Below are positions 49,847 through 58,426 of a stretch of 64,000 bases of DNA, one piece after another. This stretch comes from Kibdelosporangium aridum (GTDB taxonomy: Bacteria > Actinomycetota > Actinomycetes > Mycobacteriales > Pseudonocardiaceae). The notes beneath the pieces were generated by a model, which saw only the letters and a program-made list of their open reading frames with translations, was not told the origin of the DNA and ran no database searches. Position 1 is the stretch's first letter. Every line of letters begins with the position of its first letter. The DNA is taken from positions 1 to 64,000 of the forward strand of contig NZ_FWXV01000007.1 of assembly GCF_900176515.1 (NCBI RefSeq), in the 5' to 3' direction. A program made the translations under genes and the position numbers.

Positions 49847-50157
49847 TGACGCTGGTCGTCGCCGTGGTGCTGCTCGGCGTGGGCACGTTCGCGTTTCGCC
49901 TCGCCGGTCCGACGCTGCGTGCCCGGGTCGAGATCTCACCGCGGGTCGAGAAGTTGATGATGGTCGGCGTGGCCGTGCTTTTCTCGGCGCTGGTCGCGGT
50001 TTCGGCCTTGATCGAGGGCCAGGAGTTCGCGGGTTACGCCCGTCCGACGGGTGTTCTTGTCGGCGGCGTTCTGGCGTGGCGCAAGGCTCCGTTCGTCATC
50101 GTCGTCATCGCCGCCGCGGGCACCGCTGCCGTTCTTCGCCTGCTCGGCGTGCCGTAA
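49843..50157 (+). CDS. azlD: AzlD-family exporter small subunit
   Basis: 104 residues in three to four membrane segments, with an ATG overlapping azlC. It has GVGTFAFRLAGPTLRARV and the loop near PRVEKLMMVGVAVLFSAL, as in the AzlD/YgaH group. Required partner of AzlC. Confidence 0.88.
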   Translation: MMTLVVAVVLLGVGTFAFRLAGPTLRARVEISPRVEKLMMVGVAVLFSALVAVSALIEGQEFAGYARPTGVLVGGVLAWRKAPFVIVVIAAAGTAAVLRLLGVP

Positions 50158-50184
50158 CCGGTCTTCCCTTGACATCACCGCAGA

Positions 50185-50218
50185 CTTGAAAGCATCCTTT
50201 CGAAAGGACTCTTTCAAG
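50185..50218. promoter_or_regulatory. 34-bp palindrome before the ArsR-type regulator and MFS pump
   Basis: Outer arms CTTGAAAG (50185-50192) and CTTTCAAG (50211-50218) and the inner perfect palindrome TCCTTTCGAAAGGA (50195-50208) share one centre; only one 2-base step on each side is unpaired. It lies 16 bases downstream of a TTGACA (50169-50174) and ends 11 bases before the start codon at 50230, so it is a strong candidate operator for the adjacent regulator. Confidence 0.62.
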
Positions 50219-50229
50219 TGAGGTGTGTG

Positions 50230-50817
50230 ATGACCGACCTGCCTGCCCGGATGCGGGTCCGGGACGTCGAGCTGATGCGGGCCTTGGCACATCCTCTGCG
50301 TGCTGAGCTGCTGAACTACCTGATGTCCGTGGGGCCGAGGACGGCGAGCGAGTGCGCGACCGCGGTGGGGTCGACGGCGTCGAACTGCAGCTGGCACCTT
50401 CGGCAACTGGCGAGCTGGGGGCTGGTCGAACGCGCGGACGGCGACAACGCCCGCGACAAGCCGTGGCGTGCCACTCAGGTTGGGCTTGATCTTGGGGAGT
50501 TCAGCACTGATCCGGTGACTCAGGCCGCGCAGCTTGCGGCGTGGGGTGCGAACACGGCCAACGATCAAGTGTTGACGCAACGCTTCGCCGACTCCATCGA
50601 CCTGATTGAGCCCGAGTGGCAGCAAGTGTCCGGGATAAGCACGTACGCGTTGCGGATCAGTGCGACGGAACTCGCCGAACTCACCGCGGCCATCGACGCG
50701 TTGATCAGGCCATACGTGGCGACGATCCGGACCGACGCGCCGCCCGATGCGCGGCCGGTGCACACGAGCGTGCGTGCGTTCCCCCGGATCGAGGCCGACG
50801 GAAAGCCCAGCTCATGA
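50230..50817 (+). CDS. ArsR-type winged-helix regulator
   Basis: 195 residues from ATG at 50230, with GAGGT five bases upstream; a GTG at 50218 would add four residues. Residues about 12-85 form the winged helix (ELMRALAHPLRAELLNYLMSVG, ASECATAVGSTASNCSWHLRQLASWGLVER). The C-terminal 100 residues are helical and end with a possible effector domain (ISATELAELTAAIDALIRPYV), as in regulators of MFS exporters. The MFS gene starts in its stop codon (ATGA). Confidence 0.85.
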   Translation: MTDLPARMRVRDVELMRALAHPLRAELLNYLMSVGPRTASECATAVGSTASNCSWHLRQLASWGLVERADGDNARDKPWRATQVGLDLGEFSTDPVTQAAQLAAWGANTANDQVLTQRFADSIDLIEPEWQQVSGISTYALRISATELAELTAAIDALIRPYVATIRTDAPPDARPVHTSVRAFPRIEADGKPSS

Positions 50818-52052
50818 CCAGGGCATTCGCTCGGCTGTGGCTCGCGAGCCTGTTCTCCGAATGCGCCGAGTGGATGCTTCAGATCGCCCTGCCCGTCTTC
50901 ATCTACCAGGCGACCGGGTCCGCCAGTTCGACCGCGTTGGCCATGGTCGCCGGCTTGCTGCCGATGATCGCGCTCAGTCCCCTCGCCGGGTTTGTGGCCG
51001 ATCGGTGGGATCGTGGCAGGACATTGTGGATCGTCTGCGTTGGTCAAGCGGTGACCGCGATTCCGTTGCTGCTCGCGGACTCCGCTTGGTTGATCTACGT
51101 CGTGATGGTCAGCCAGTCCGCGGCCGCCACCTTGTTCGAGCCCGCGCGGGCCGCATTGGTGCCGCAGGTCGTCACCCCAGAGAAAATCATGTCGGCGAAC
51201 GGGTGGATGGGCTTCAACAGCAGCGGCGCACGTCTGCTTGGCAGCTCACTCGGCGGCATCGTGCTCGCAACCGGCGGCCTGTCTGCTGTGGTCGTCAGTT
51301 ACCTAGGATTCCTGCTCGGAGCAACCATCTTGCTGCTCAAGAAGTTCAAGGTGGCCGCTGAACCCGAGTTACGGCACCCGATGTGGCGGGCGTGGTTGGA
51401 CGGGCTCACGGAGTTCCGGCGGGAGCCGCGGTTGCGGCGCATCGGCGTGATGTTGGTGCTGGGCGCGTTGGCGCAGGGCATGTTCCTCGTTCTGTTCGTG
51501 GTCTTCGTGACCGGCCCGCTCGGCGGTGGTGAGGCCGAAGTCGGCCTGTTACGGGGAATTCAGGCGATCGGCGGGCTCGCCGCCGGGTTGGTGATCGGCG
51601 CGTCCCTGGTGCGCCGGATGGCGCCGGAGACCATGTGCGCGGTCGGTGCGATCGGTGTCGGCGTCATGACGTTCACGATCTGGCACATGCCCGCACTGAC
51701 CACCGACCTGCCGGTCTACTTTGTCCTCTTCGGGATCACCGGCGCACCCAGCGTCTTTGTCATGTCCGGGTCGATCACGGTCCTGCAGACGGCCGGTATG
51801 CCGGAGAAATCGGGCCGGGTGCTGGCCTCGGCCATGGCGATGATGGCGCTGTGCCAGGCCATCGGGATGCTGGTGGCCGGGCCGCTTGCCGACGCGTGGA
51901 GCCTCACCGTGCTGCTCGACGTGCAGGCAGCGACGATCTTCAGTTCAGGTCTGCCAGCGCTGCTAACCCTTTGGTATACGCGTCGAGGCGAGCGGCGTCG
52001 CGCGGCGACAACGTCTTCAGTGCCAGCGGGACATCCTTCCCTCGATCGATAG
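50814..52052 (+). CDS. MFS transporter, probable drug or metabolite exporter
   Basis: 412 residues with about 12 membrane segments from an ATG overlapping the regulator stop. The loop motif GFVADRWDRGRTL after the second segment is the MFS motif A variant, and the repeat half has PLADAWSL. It belongs to the MFS_3/enterobactin-exporter-like group. The coupled ArsR-type regulator and the palindrome suggest inducible efflux. The 3' end overlaps the convergent SDR gene by 113 bases. Confidence 0.85.
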   Translation: MTRAFARLWLASLFSECAEWMLQIALPVFIYQATGSASSTALAMVAGLLPMIALSPLAGFVADRWDRGRTLWIVCVGQAVTAIPLLLADSAWLIYVVMVSQSAAATLFEPARAALVPQVVTPEKIMSANGWMGFNSSGARLLGSSLGGIVLATGGLSAVVVSYLGFLLGATILLLKKFKVAAEPELRHPMWRAWLDGLTEFRREPRLRRIGVMLVLGALAQGMFLVLFVVFVTGPLGGGEAEVGLLRGIQAIGGLAAGLVIGASLVRRMAPETMCAVGAIGVGVMTFTIWHMPALTTDLPVYFVLFGITGAPSVFVMSGSITVLQTAGMPEKSGRVLASAMAMMALCQAIGMLVAGPLADAWSLTVLLDVQAATIFSSGLPALLTLWYTRRGERRRAATTSSVPAGHPSLDR

Positions 52053-52710
52053 CCGTCAGCGGCTGCGCGGGCGGCGCGGAGATCCACTCGACGATCGGCC
52101 GCACGGACTGCGCCACTGGCCGGGCGAAGAACTTGGCCAGCAGCTTGATCACCACATTCTGGCTGCCGCTGCGCGTGAACCCAGGGTGGTAGTGCACATA
52201 CCGAGTCCGACGGCCCTGCGCGGCGAACGACACCCCCAGCAAGTCGTTCGCCCGCCCGGCCTGCAACTGCGCCTTCACCAGGCCGTACTTGCGTTGCAGC
52301 TGCATGTCGTCCCAGTTGATCCGCCCGACCTTCGTACCGACTCCCGCGACGTTGATGATCACGGGCTGTGGGCTTGCCTCCAGCTGCGGAAGCAGCAACT
52401 CCCCCAGCAGATATCGGCTCAGGTAGTACAGCGCGAACGTGTACTCCAGACCTTCCGGTGTCTCCACCCGCCTGGATTGCGTCCGGTTGGCGAACAGCGC
52501 CAGCGCGTCGATCGGGCCGGTGATTTCGGCAGCGACCCGGAGAACCTCCTTGACCGACGAGAGATCCGCCTGCAAGAACTGCGCGCCCTCGACGGCTTTG
52601 GCCGGATTGCTGCCGATCACGATGACACGATCACCGCGTGCGAGCCGTTCGAGTGCGGTCGCCCGACCCATGCCGTCGGTCCCGCCACTGATCACCACGG
52701 TCTTGCGCAC
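51940..52710 (-). CDS. Short-chain dehydrogenase/reductase family protein
   Basis: 256 residues from a GTG at 52710, with AGGAGGA upstream. The Rossmann start is VVISGGTDGMGRATALE with a cofactor loop GSNPAK. The catalytic Tyr and Lys are in RKYGLVK, but the usual Ser before them is not in place (IINVAGVGTK instead of INVSS), and the NAG motif reads FANRT. It may have altered or weak activity. The HxlR-type regulator gene is divergent 71 bases away, and such pairs are usually regulator and target. The last 113 bases run antisense to the MFS gene. Confidence 0.82.
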   Translation of the reverse strand: MRKTVVISGGTDGMGRATALERLARGDRVIVIGSNPAKAVEGAQFLQADLSSVKEVLRVAAEITGPIDALALFANRTQSRRVETPEGLEYTFALYYLSRYLLGELLLPQLEASPQPVIINVAGVGTKVGRINWDDMQLQRKYGLVKAQLQAGRANDLLGVSFAAQGRRTRYVHYHPGFTRSGSQNVVIKLLAKFFARPVAQSVRPIVEWISAPPAQPLTAIDRGKDVPLALKTLSPRDAARLDAYTKGLAALADLN

Positions 52711-52781
52711 GCTTCCTCCTAAGCTGGAATGGTGCGTCCATCGTGCGCAGCAGGTGACAACGAGCGAAAGAAGGCAGTTTG

Positions 52782-53165
52782 ATGTCCGGTACGAACACCG
52801 ATGTGCCTGCCGTCCTCGCGCACGATCTGCCGAACCCCGTACCGCAGGATGAGCTCGCGGTCTGCCCGGTGAATGGTTTGTTCCAGCGGATCGGCGACAA
52901 ATGGAGCATGTTGGTCGTGATCATGCTGGGAAAACGTGCTTACCGGTACAACGAGTTGCACCGGTCGATCGAGGGCATCAGCCAGCGCATGCTCACCCGC
53001 ACACTGCGCATGCTGGAGGAGGACGGCCTGGTGCGGCGTGAGGTGTTCCCGAGCATCCCGCCGAGCGTCGAGTACAGCCTCACGCCGCTGGGGCAAAGCC
53101 TGCTTGTGCCCTTGTCCGCGCTCGCCGAATGGGCCGTGCAGAACAGCCCTACAACGCGGCCTTGA
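52782..53165 (+). CDS. HxlR-type MarR-like transcriptional regulator
   Basis: 127 residues from ATG at 52782. The HxlR signature is complete: CPVNGLFQRIGDKWSMLVVIML, RYNELHRSIEGISQRMLTRTL and then the wing VRREVFPSIPPSVEYSLTPLG. Cys29, the first residue of that signature, could sense oxidants or electrophiles as in HypR/QorR relatives. It is divergent from the SDR gene and convergent with the molybdenum hydroxylase gene, overlapping that gene by 17 bases. Confidence 0.87.
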   Translation: MSGTNTDVPAVLAHDLPNPVPQDELAVCPVNGLFQRIGDKWSMLVVIMLGKRAYRYNELHRSIEGISQRMLTRTLRMLEEDGLVRREVFPSIPPSVEYSLTPLGQSLLVPLSALAEWAVQNSPTTRP

Positions 53166-55425
53166 CCCGTTCGGCGGTGAACGGCAACGCCCGGATCCGC
53201 TTGCCGGTAGCCGCGAACACGGCGTTGCCGATCGCGCCGGGCATCGGGCCGATGGCCGGTTCGCCCGCACCGAGCGCCGGCTGGTCCACGCGGTTGATCA
53301 GAATCGTCTCGATCACCGGCACCTCGTTGAACCGCAGCACCTCGTACTGCGGCCCGGGGTTGAACTGGCTGCTCTGCCAGACCACCGACGTGATCCGGTC
53401 CGCGGTGTACTTGACCTCCTCCTTCAAGGTCCGGCTGATCCCTTGCACGACATTGCCCTCGATCTGGTTGCGCAGTCCATCCGGGTTGACGATCAAACCG
53501 CAGTCGTGCGCGACCACAACCCGGGTCACGCGCACCTGCCCGGTTTCCATGTCCACCCGGACCTCGACGTACGTGGCCACGTAGGCGTTCTCGACCTCGT
53601 ACTGCTGGAACGCCACTCCCGCGCCGATTCCGCGGCCGGACGGCCGATTACGCCACGCGTCTCGCAACGCCTCACACACCGCGACAGCGCGTGGATCGGG
53701 CAAGGACTTGATCCTCAGCTCCAGCGGATCATGCCCAGCGGCGTGGGCCAGCTCGTCGAAGAAGCTCTCGTTGGCAAAGCTGTTGGAAAACCCGCCGAGT
53801 GACCGTAGAGCCGTGGACCGCGGTAGCCGATAGGTCAACGGAGCCACTGGTTGCGCCGAGTCCGGACCGGTGGTTTCGAAGCTCTTCACCAGCCTTGCTT
53901 CGACACGTTGCGGAAAGCCATACGTGACAGGCGCATTGCGACCGGACGAGTTCACTGAGGAGGCAGGCAGCGGTGCGGGCAGCATGCCCAGCAGAGCACC
54001 GGCCAGCAGTGTGCCCGCGTTGGTCCTGGACGGCCTGCTGTTGGCAGGCGGCGCGAAGTTGAGGTGCGACCAAGCAGTGATCCCGTTGGTGCCCACCGCA
54101 CCTTTCATGTCATGCGCCTGTGCTCCACCTAGGGGTTCCCAGCCGTGCTCATTCTGCCGCGTCCACTGCACACGCACCGGCCGACCGACAGCTTGTGACA
54201 ACAACGCCGCGTCGGCAGCACAGTCGTCGGCTCCATTGTGGCCGTAGCAGCCGGACGATTCCGTATAGATGACACGAATCTTCGCTGCGTCGAGGCCCAG
54301 CAACTGGGCGAGAGTGCCACGCAGTTCGGTGACGTTCTGCGTACTCGACCAGATCGTCACCTGAATCCCCGTTTCCGGGTCGGGTGTCGCACGGACATCG
54401 GCGACCGCCACCGAGGGCCCCATCGCGCCGTGCATATGGAAAGGCGTGAAGTACTGCGCTTCCAGCACGGTCGGCCCGGCCGCGAACAGCGGTTCGAGAT
54501 CCGCCTCGATTTCCACGACCGTCCGGTAGTGGTTGACCGGATCCCTGAGCGCGACAGGCAGATCCGCCTGCGGGATCAGGTCAGGGCCGGAGGTCCAGCC
54601 GACGGTGACGCCGGTGGCGGGCGCCGCGGCTCGTGCCGCGGCCCATTCCGAGGTCGCGACCACACCGATGAACCGGTCGCGCCGAACCACGTCGACAAAT
54701 CCCTCGATGGCACGCACCCGGTCGAGGTCGCCGATCACCGGGTCGCGGGAATTGCGGCCAGGTGGGCGAACCACGCGGCCGTGCAGCATCCCTGGCAACG
54801 AAACATCGTGCAGATAACGGAAAGTCGCGGTCAGCTTGTCTGGCAGATCGATCCGCCGCACAGGCTTCCCGACGACGACATATTCGGCGGGCGGCACCAG
54901 AGGCGCGTTCGAATCGAGCGGCAGCACCGTGACTTCGCTTGCCAACAGGCGTGAATAGCGGACCGTTCGTTCGCCAAGCCGGAACACGCCGCGTTCGGCA
55001 CGCAGGCGCGACGGGTCGACGTTGAAGTACACGCCCGCACGGCGCCGAAGTTCGGCGAACGCAGTCGCTGCGGCTTGACGCAGCTGGACGCCGCCGTTCT
55101 GGATACTCTTCGAACCGACCGACCCGCCTTGGCCAGCCGCGAGCAAGGTGTCGCCCTCGACATAGTCCACGTCCGCGACACCAAGGCGCAGTTCCTCGAC
55201 CATGATCTGGGTCAACGCGGTCCGGATGCCGGTGCCCAGATCAACTTTCCCGCTGTACAAGGTTATTTTCTCGCCGGTGAGGACAAGCCACGACTCGGTG
55301 GCCGTAGCGGGCGCACCGACAACGGTCACGCGGATCCGGCCGGACGGACGCGCAGTGGCGCTGGTTGTCGTGAGCGTGAAACCGACGGCTACCGCGCCGG
55401 TGAGGAATCGACGGCGTCCGATCAT
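53149..55425 (-). CDS. Tat-exported molybdopterin-binding hydroxylase large subunit (isoquinoline 1-oxidoreductase beta-like)
   Basis: 758 residues. The ATG at 55425 overlaps the stop of the small subunit (ATGA) and gives an immediate twin-arginine signal (IGRRRFLTGAVAVGFT). It belongs to the xanthine dehydrogenase/aldehyde oxidase large-subunit family, in the two-subunit IorB-like branch: GSVGSKSIQNGG, GAMGPSVAVADV, STQNVTELRG, RSLGGFSNSFANESFFDELA and the C-terminal active-site Glu in GAGEPAIGPMPGAIGNAV. It hydroxylates an N-heterocycle or aldehyde using water, with a molybdenum cytosine dinucleotide cofactor. Substrate unknown. Confidence 0.87.
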   Translation of the reverse strand: MIGRRRFLTGAVAVGFTLTTTSATARPSGRIRVTVVGAPATATESWLVLTGEKITLYSGKVDLGTGIRTALTQIMVEELRLGVADVDYVEGDTLLAAGQGGSVGSKSIQNGGVQLRQAAATAFAELRRRAGVYFNVDPSRLRAERGVFRLGERTVRYSRLLASEVTVLPLDSNAPLVPPAEYVVVGKPVRRIDLPDKLTATFRYLHDVSLPGMLHGRVVRPPGRNSRDPVIGDLDRVRAIEGFVDVVRRDRFIGVVATSEWAAARAAAPATGVTVGWTSGPDLIPQADLPVALRDPVNHYRTVVEIEADLEPLFAAGPTVLEAQYFTPFHMHGAMGPSVAVADVRATPDPETGIQVTIWSSTQNVTELRGTLAQLLGLDAAKIRVIYTESSGCYGHNGADDCAADAALLSQAVGRPVRVQWTRQNEHGWEPLGGAQAHDMKGAVGTNGITAWSHLNFAPPANSRPSRTNAGTLLAGALLGMLPAPLPASSVNSSGRNAPVTYGFPQRVEARLVKSFETTGPDSAQPVAPLTYRLPRSTALRSLGGFSNSFANESFFDELAHAAGHDPLELRIKSLPDPRAVAVCEALRDAWRNRPSGRGIGAGVAFQQYEVENAYVATYVEVRVDMETGQVRVTRVVVAHDCGLIVNPDGLRNQIEGNVVQGISRTLKEEVKYTADRITSVVWQSSQFNPGPQYEVLRFNEVPVIETILINRVDQPALGAGEPAIGPMPGAIGNAVFAATGKRIRALPFTAERVKAAL

Positions 55426-55946
55426 CGGAGCATCTCCTTTGCCGCCAAGGAGACAGCTCTGACGATACGTACGTGCGTGCCGCACCGGCAGATGTAGTTG
55501 TCGTCGCTTTCCGGCAGAGCACCGGACAGGAAGTCCTTGATCTCGTCATCCGAAGGAACAGCACGGTTTCCTCTGGCGATACGTGTCTCAAGCCAGCCGA
55601 GCACACCCATCACCATGCCGTTGACGCAGAAAGCGCACTGCCCGGCTTGCACCTCTACGAACGCGCGCTGCAACGGGTGCGCGCGCAGCCCATCCAATGT
55701 CCGGACTTCGGCATGGTCCGGCACGGTGTGCAGTTGACGTGTGCACGACCGCACCGGACTGCCGTCGACGAGCACGGTGCACGCACCGCATTGTGAGACG
55801 CCGCAACCGAAACGAGGGCCGTGCTGGCCGTGTCGTTCACGCAGCCAGTACAACAATTGCTCGGAGGCCTGGCCTTCACCGGTTCCCACTGACCGGTATG
55901 GGCTCGAGACCTGCTTACCGTTCAAGCGAATCGTTCGTTCAGCCAT
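55422..55946 (-). CDS. [2Fe-2S] subunit of the molybdenum hydroxylase (isoquinoline 1-oxidoreductase alpha-like)
   Basis: 174 residues from ATG at 55946. The N-terminal plant-ferredoxin-type cluster is held by GCGVSQCGACTVLVDG plus a later Cys (VRSC); the C-terminal four-helix cluster by GQCAFC and ICRCGTH. It carries electrons from the Mo site. It has no signal peptide and is probably carried across the membrane folded with the Tat-tagged large subunit. No FAD subunit is present, so the acceptor is likely a cytochrome or other external partner. Confidence 0.9.
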   Translation of the reverse strand: MAERTIRLNGKQVSSPYRSVGTGEGQASEQLLYWLRERHGQHGPRFGCGVSQCGACTVLVDGSPVRSCTRQLHTVPDHAEVRTLDGLRAHPLQRAFVEVQAGQCAFCVNGMVMGVLGWLETRIARGNRAVPSDDEIKDFLSGALPESDDNYICRCGTHVRIVRAVSLAAKEMLR

Positions 55947-56012
55947 GCATGCGATCGTCCCGCTCCCGGCAAGACGCGTACACCAACCGATAACGACTCG
56001 ACAGGCCGGATC

Positions 56013-56990
56013 TCAGCGCACGACTACGGCGTACTCCGCTGAACGGACCAGTTCGCCGATGACCGGAGCACCAGGGATCTCCCCGGCCAGCAACAGTCCA
56101 CCTGACGTCTGCGCATCAGCCAGCAGCAGCGCCTCATCTTCGTCCACAGAGGACAGATCAGTGTGTGGCCGGACCCAGTCGAGGTTACGGCGGGTGCCGC
56201 CGCTGACGTACCCATCGCGCAGTGCCTCACGAGCACCTTCGAGATACGGCACAGCGGAAGAGTCGATCACCGCCGTGACACCGCTGGCCCGGGCGAGTTT
56301 GTAGGCATGTCCCAGCAAGCCGAAGCCCGTGACATCCGTGGCCGCCCTGATCCCCGCAGCCAACGCCGCTTCCGAGGCATCACGGTTGAGGGTCGTCATC
56401 GCCTCGACAGCTTGCGGGAACACGTCGCTGGTCGCCTTGTGCCGCGAGTTGAGCACCCCAATGCCTAGGGGCTTGGTCAGCGACAACGGCATTCCCGCTA
56501 CCCCAGCATCGTTGCGCAGCAGCCTTTCCGGGTCGGCCAGTCCACTGACCGCCATGCCGTACTTGGGTTCCGGATCGTCGACGCTGTGCCCACCGGCGAC
56601 ATGACACCCCGCCTTGGACGCCACATCCAACCCGCCTCGAAGCACCTCACGGGCCAACTCCATCGGCAGGACATCACGCGGCCAGCACAGCAAGTTCAAC
56701 GCGACCACTGGGCGTCCGCCCATCGCGTACACGTCCGACAGCGCGTTCGCCGCGGCGATCCGCCCCCAGTCGTACGGATTGTCCACCACTGGGGTGAAGA
56801 AGTCGGTCGTCGCGATCAGGGCCACTCCCCCGGCGATCCGCACAGCCGCCGCGTCATCGCCGGTGTCCACGCCGACCAGGAGCTCGGCATCCCCTGAGCC
56901 ATGCAGGCCTGCGACGATCTGTTCGAGCTCGCCCGGCGGGATCTTGCACGCGCAGCCGCCGCCATGCGCGTACTGGGTCAGCCTGGTCAT
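56013..56990 (-). CDS. selD: Selenide, water dikinase (selenophosphate synthetase)
   Basis: 325 residues from ATG at 56990; longer in-frame extensions upstream would run antisense through the tRNA-Sec gene. SelD makes selenophosphate, the selenium donor for Sec-tRNA. The N-terminal active-site loop is HGGGCACK: Cys stands where some organisms have Sec, followed by the essential Lys. GVDTGDDAAAV, TTDFFTPVVDNPYDWGRIAAANALSDVYAMGG, CHVAGGHSV and ATDVTGFGLLGHA complete the family pattern. It is the only sel gene on the minus strand, divergent from selC-selA-selB, with a long hairpin at its start. Confidence 0.93.
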   Translation of the reverse strand: MTRLTQYAHGGGCACKIPPGELEQIVAGLHGSGDAELLVGVDTGDDAAAVRIAGGVALIATTDFFTPVVDNPYDWGRIAAANALSDVYAMGGRPVVALNLLCWPRDVLPMELAREVLRGGLDVASKAGCHVAGGHSVDDPEPKYGMAVSGLADPERLLRNDAGVAGMPLSLTKPLGIGVLNSRHKATSDVFPQAVEAMTTLNRDASEAALAAGIRAATDVTGFGLLGHAYKLARASGVTAVIDSSAVPYLEGAREALRDGYVSGGTRRNLDWVRPHTDLSSVDEDEALLLADAQTSGGLLLAGEIPGAPVIGELVRSAEYAVVVR

Positions 56991-56993
56991 GTC

Positions 56994-57031
56994 TTCATCC
57001 TGCCGAGCACGGCGGATGTTGGCAGGATGAA
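56994..57031. promoter_or_regulatory. Dyad with 11-bp perfect arms between selD and selC
   Basis: TTCATCCTGCC (56994-57004) and GGCAGGATGAA (57021-57031) are perfect inverted repeats with a 16-base loop, in a gap of only 54 bases. In the selD transcript the 3' arm contains AGGA, the probable ribosome binding site seven bases before the ATG, so the hairpin would occlude it. The same bases must also contain the selC promoter region. Confidence 0.6.
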
Positions 57032-57044
57032 CGGCATGGTCCAG

Positions 57045-57139
57045 GGAGGCGTATCCGGTCTGGTGACCGGCTCGGTCTTCAAAACCGTCGAGCGGCAGGA
57101 CCTGTCGCTGGCGGGTTCGATTCCCGTCCGCCTCCGCCA
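57045..57139 (+). tRNA. selC: tRNA-Sec (anticodon TCA)
   Basis: 95 bases including the encoded CCA, the expected length for this tRNA. The acceptor stem pairs GGAGGCG (57045-57051) with CGCCTCC, the discriminator is G57136, followed by CCA. The D arm is a 6-bp stem CCGGTC/GACCGG with a 4-base loop, a tRNA-Sec hallmark. The anticodon TCA is at 57079-57081 in the loop CTTCAAA. The long variable arm pairs AGCGGCAG with CTGTCGCT (one G-U) around three bases. The T loop is TTCGATT. It reads UGA and is served by SelA and SelB encoded just downstream. Confidence 0.95.
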
Positions 57140-57154
57140 CCCTGGACCACGACC

Positions 57155-58426
57155 ATGACCGACCGGCGCCGTGCCATCCCTGGCACCGACACCGTGCTGG
57201 CGGATCCCCGGCTGGCCAAGGCGATCGACCTGCTCGGCCGGGCGCTGGTGAAGAAGTCCGTGCTGGCCGCACAGAACCGGGCCCGCGCGGGCGAGATCGA
57301 GCCGGAAAGCGTGATCGACGAGGCGATCATCGGCCTGCCGGTCAGCGCGACCAGCATGCAGCCGGTGATCAACGCGACCGGCGTGCTCGTGCACACCAAT
57401 CTGGGCCGAGCACCGCTTTCCCAGACGGCCAGGGACGCGTTGTCGCTGGCCGCGGGCACCACGGACGTCGAGTTCGACCTGGCGACCGGCCAACGGGCCC
57501 GGCGCGGCCGGGGCGCACTCCAAGCACTGCATCAGGCCGTGCCGGACGCGGGCGGCGTGCACATCGTGAACAACAACGCCGCCGCGCTGCTGCTCACGGC
57601 CATGGTTCTGGCGCCGGGCAAGGAGATCGTGATCAGCCGGGGTGAGCTGGTCGAGATCGGCGACGGCTTCCGGATTCCCGAACTGCTCGCGTCGACCGGC
57701 GCCCGGCTGCGTGAAGTCGGCACGACAAACCGGACGAGCTTGCGTGACTACCGGCAAGCCGTGACCGAGCAGACGGGCTTCGTGCTCAAGGTGCACCCGT
57801 CCAACTTCATGATCAGCGGTTTCACCGCGGACGTGCCGGTGTCCGCCCTTGCCGGACTGGGTGTTCCGCTTGTCATGGACATCGGTTCCGGTCTGTTGCG
57901 CCCACATCCGTTGCTCCCGGACGAACCGGACGCCACAACTGTGCTGCGCGCCAAGGCAAACCTCGTGACAGCGAGCGGCGACAAGCTCATGGGCGGCCCG
58001 CAGGCCGGTCTGCTGTTCGGCGACGCCGACCTGATCGAGAAACTCCGCCGGCATCCCGCCGCCCGGGCGCTGAGGGTGGACAAACTGACCCTGGCGGCGC
58101 TGGAAGCCACCCTGCACGGCCCGCCGCCGCCGGTTGTGTCCGCTTTGGACAGCGAGGTCGACATTCACCGTGCTCGCGGGATCCAGAAGCGGTTGCCCGG
58201 TTCGGAGGTCGTCGAATCCACCGCTGTGATCGGCGGTGGCGGCGCTCCCGGCGTCGAACTGCCGAGCCTGGCGATCAGCCTGCCGGAACACCTCGCGGCC
58301 AAGCTCCGGCGGTCCCGGCTGCCGGTGGTCGGACGCGTCGAGCGTGGCCGCTGCCTGCTCGACCTGCGGACCGTGCCACCCGAGGACGACGAGAAGCTGA
58401 TCGCGGCGGTCCTGGCATGCATGTGA
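57155..58426 (+). CDS. selA: L-seryl-tRNA(Sec) selenium transferase
   Basis: 423 residues from ATG at 57155, 15 bases after selC. SelA converts Ser-tRNA-Sec to Sec-tRNA-Sec using selenophosphate and PLP, as a decamer. The N-terminal part binds tRNA. VINATGVLVHTNLGRAPLS, VEFDLATGQRARRGRG, HIVNNNAAALLL and VMDIGSGLL are SelA landmarks. The PLP lysine is Lys277 in ASGDKLMGGPQAG. It overlaps selB by 10 bases. Confidence 0.94.
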   Translation: MTDRRRAIPGTDTVLADPRLAKAIDLLGRALVKKSVLAAQNRARAGEIEPESVIDEAIIGLPVSATSMQPVINATGVLVHTNLGRAPLSQTARDALSLAAGTTDVEFDLATGQRARRGRGALQALHQAVPDAGGVHIVNNNAAALLLTAMVLAPGKEIVISRGELVEIGDGFRIPELLASTGARLREVGTTNRTSLRDYRQAVTEQTGFVLKVHPSNFMISGFTADVPVSALAGLGVPLVMDIGSGLLRPHPLLPDEPDATTVLRAKANLVTASGDKLMGGPQAGLLFGDADLIEKLRRHPAARALRVDKLTLAALEATLHGPPPPVVSALDSEVDIHRARGIQKRLPGSEVVESTAVIGGGGAPGVELPSLAISLPEHLAAKLRRSRLPVVGRVERGRCLLDLRTVPPEDDEKLIAAVLACM

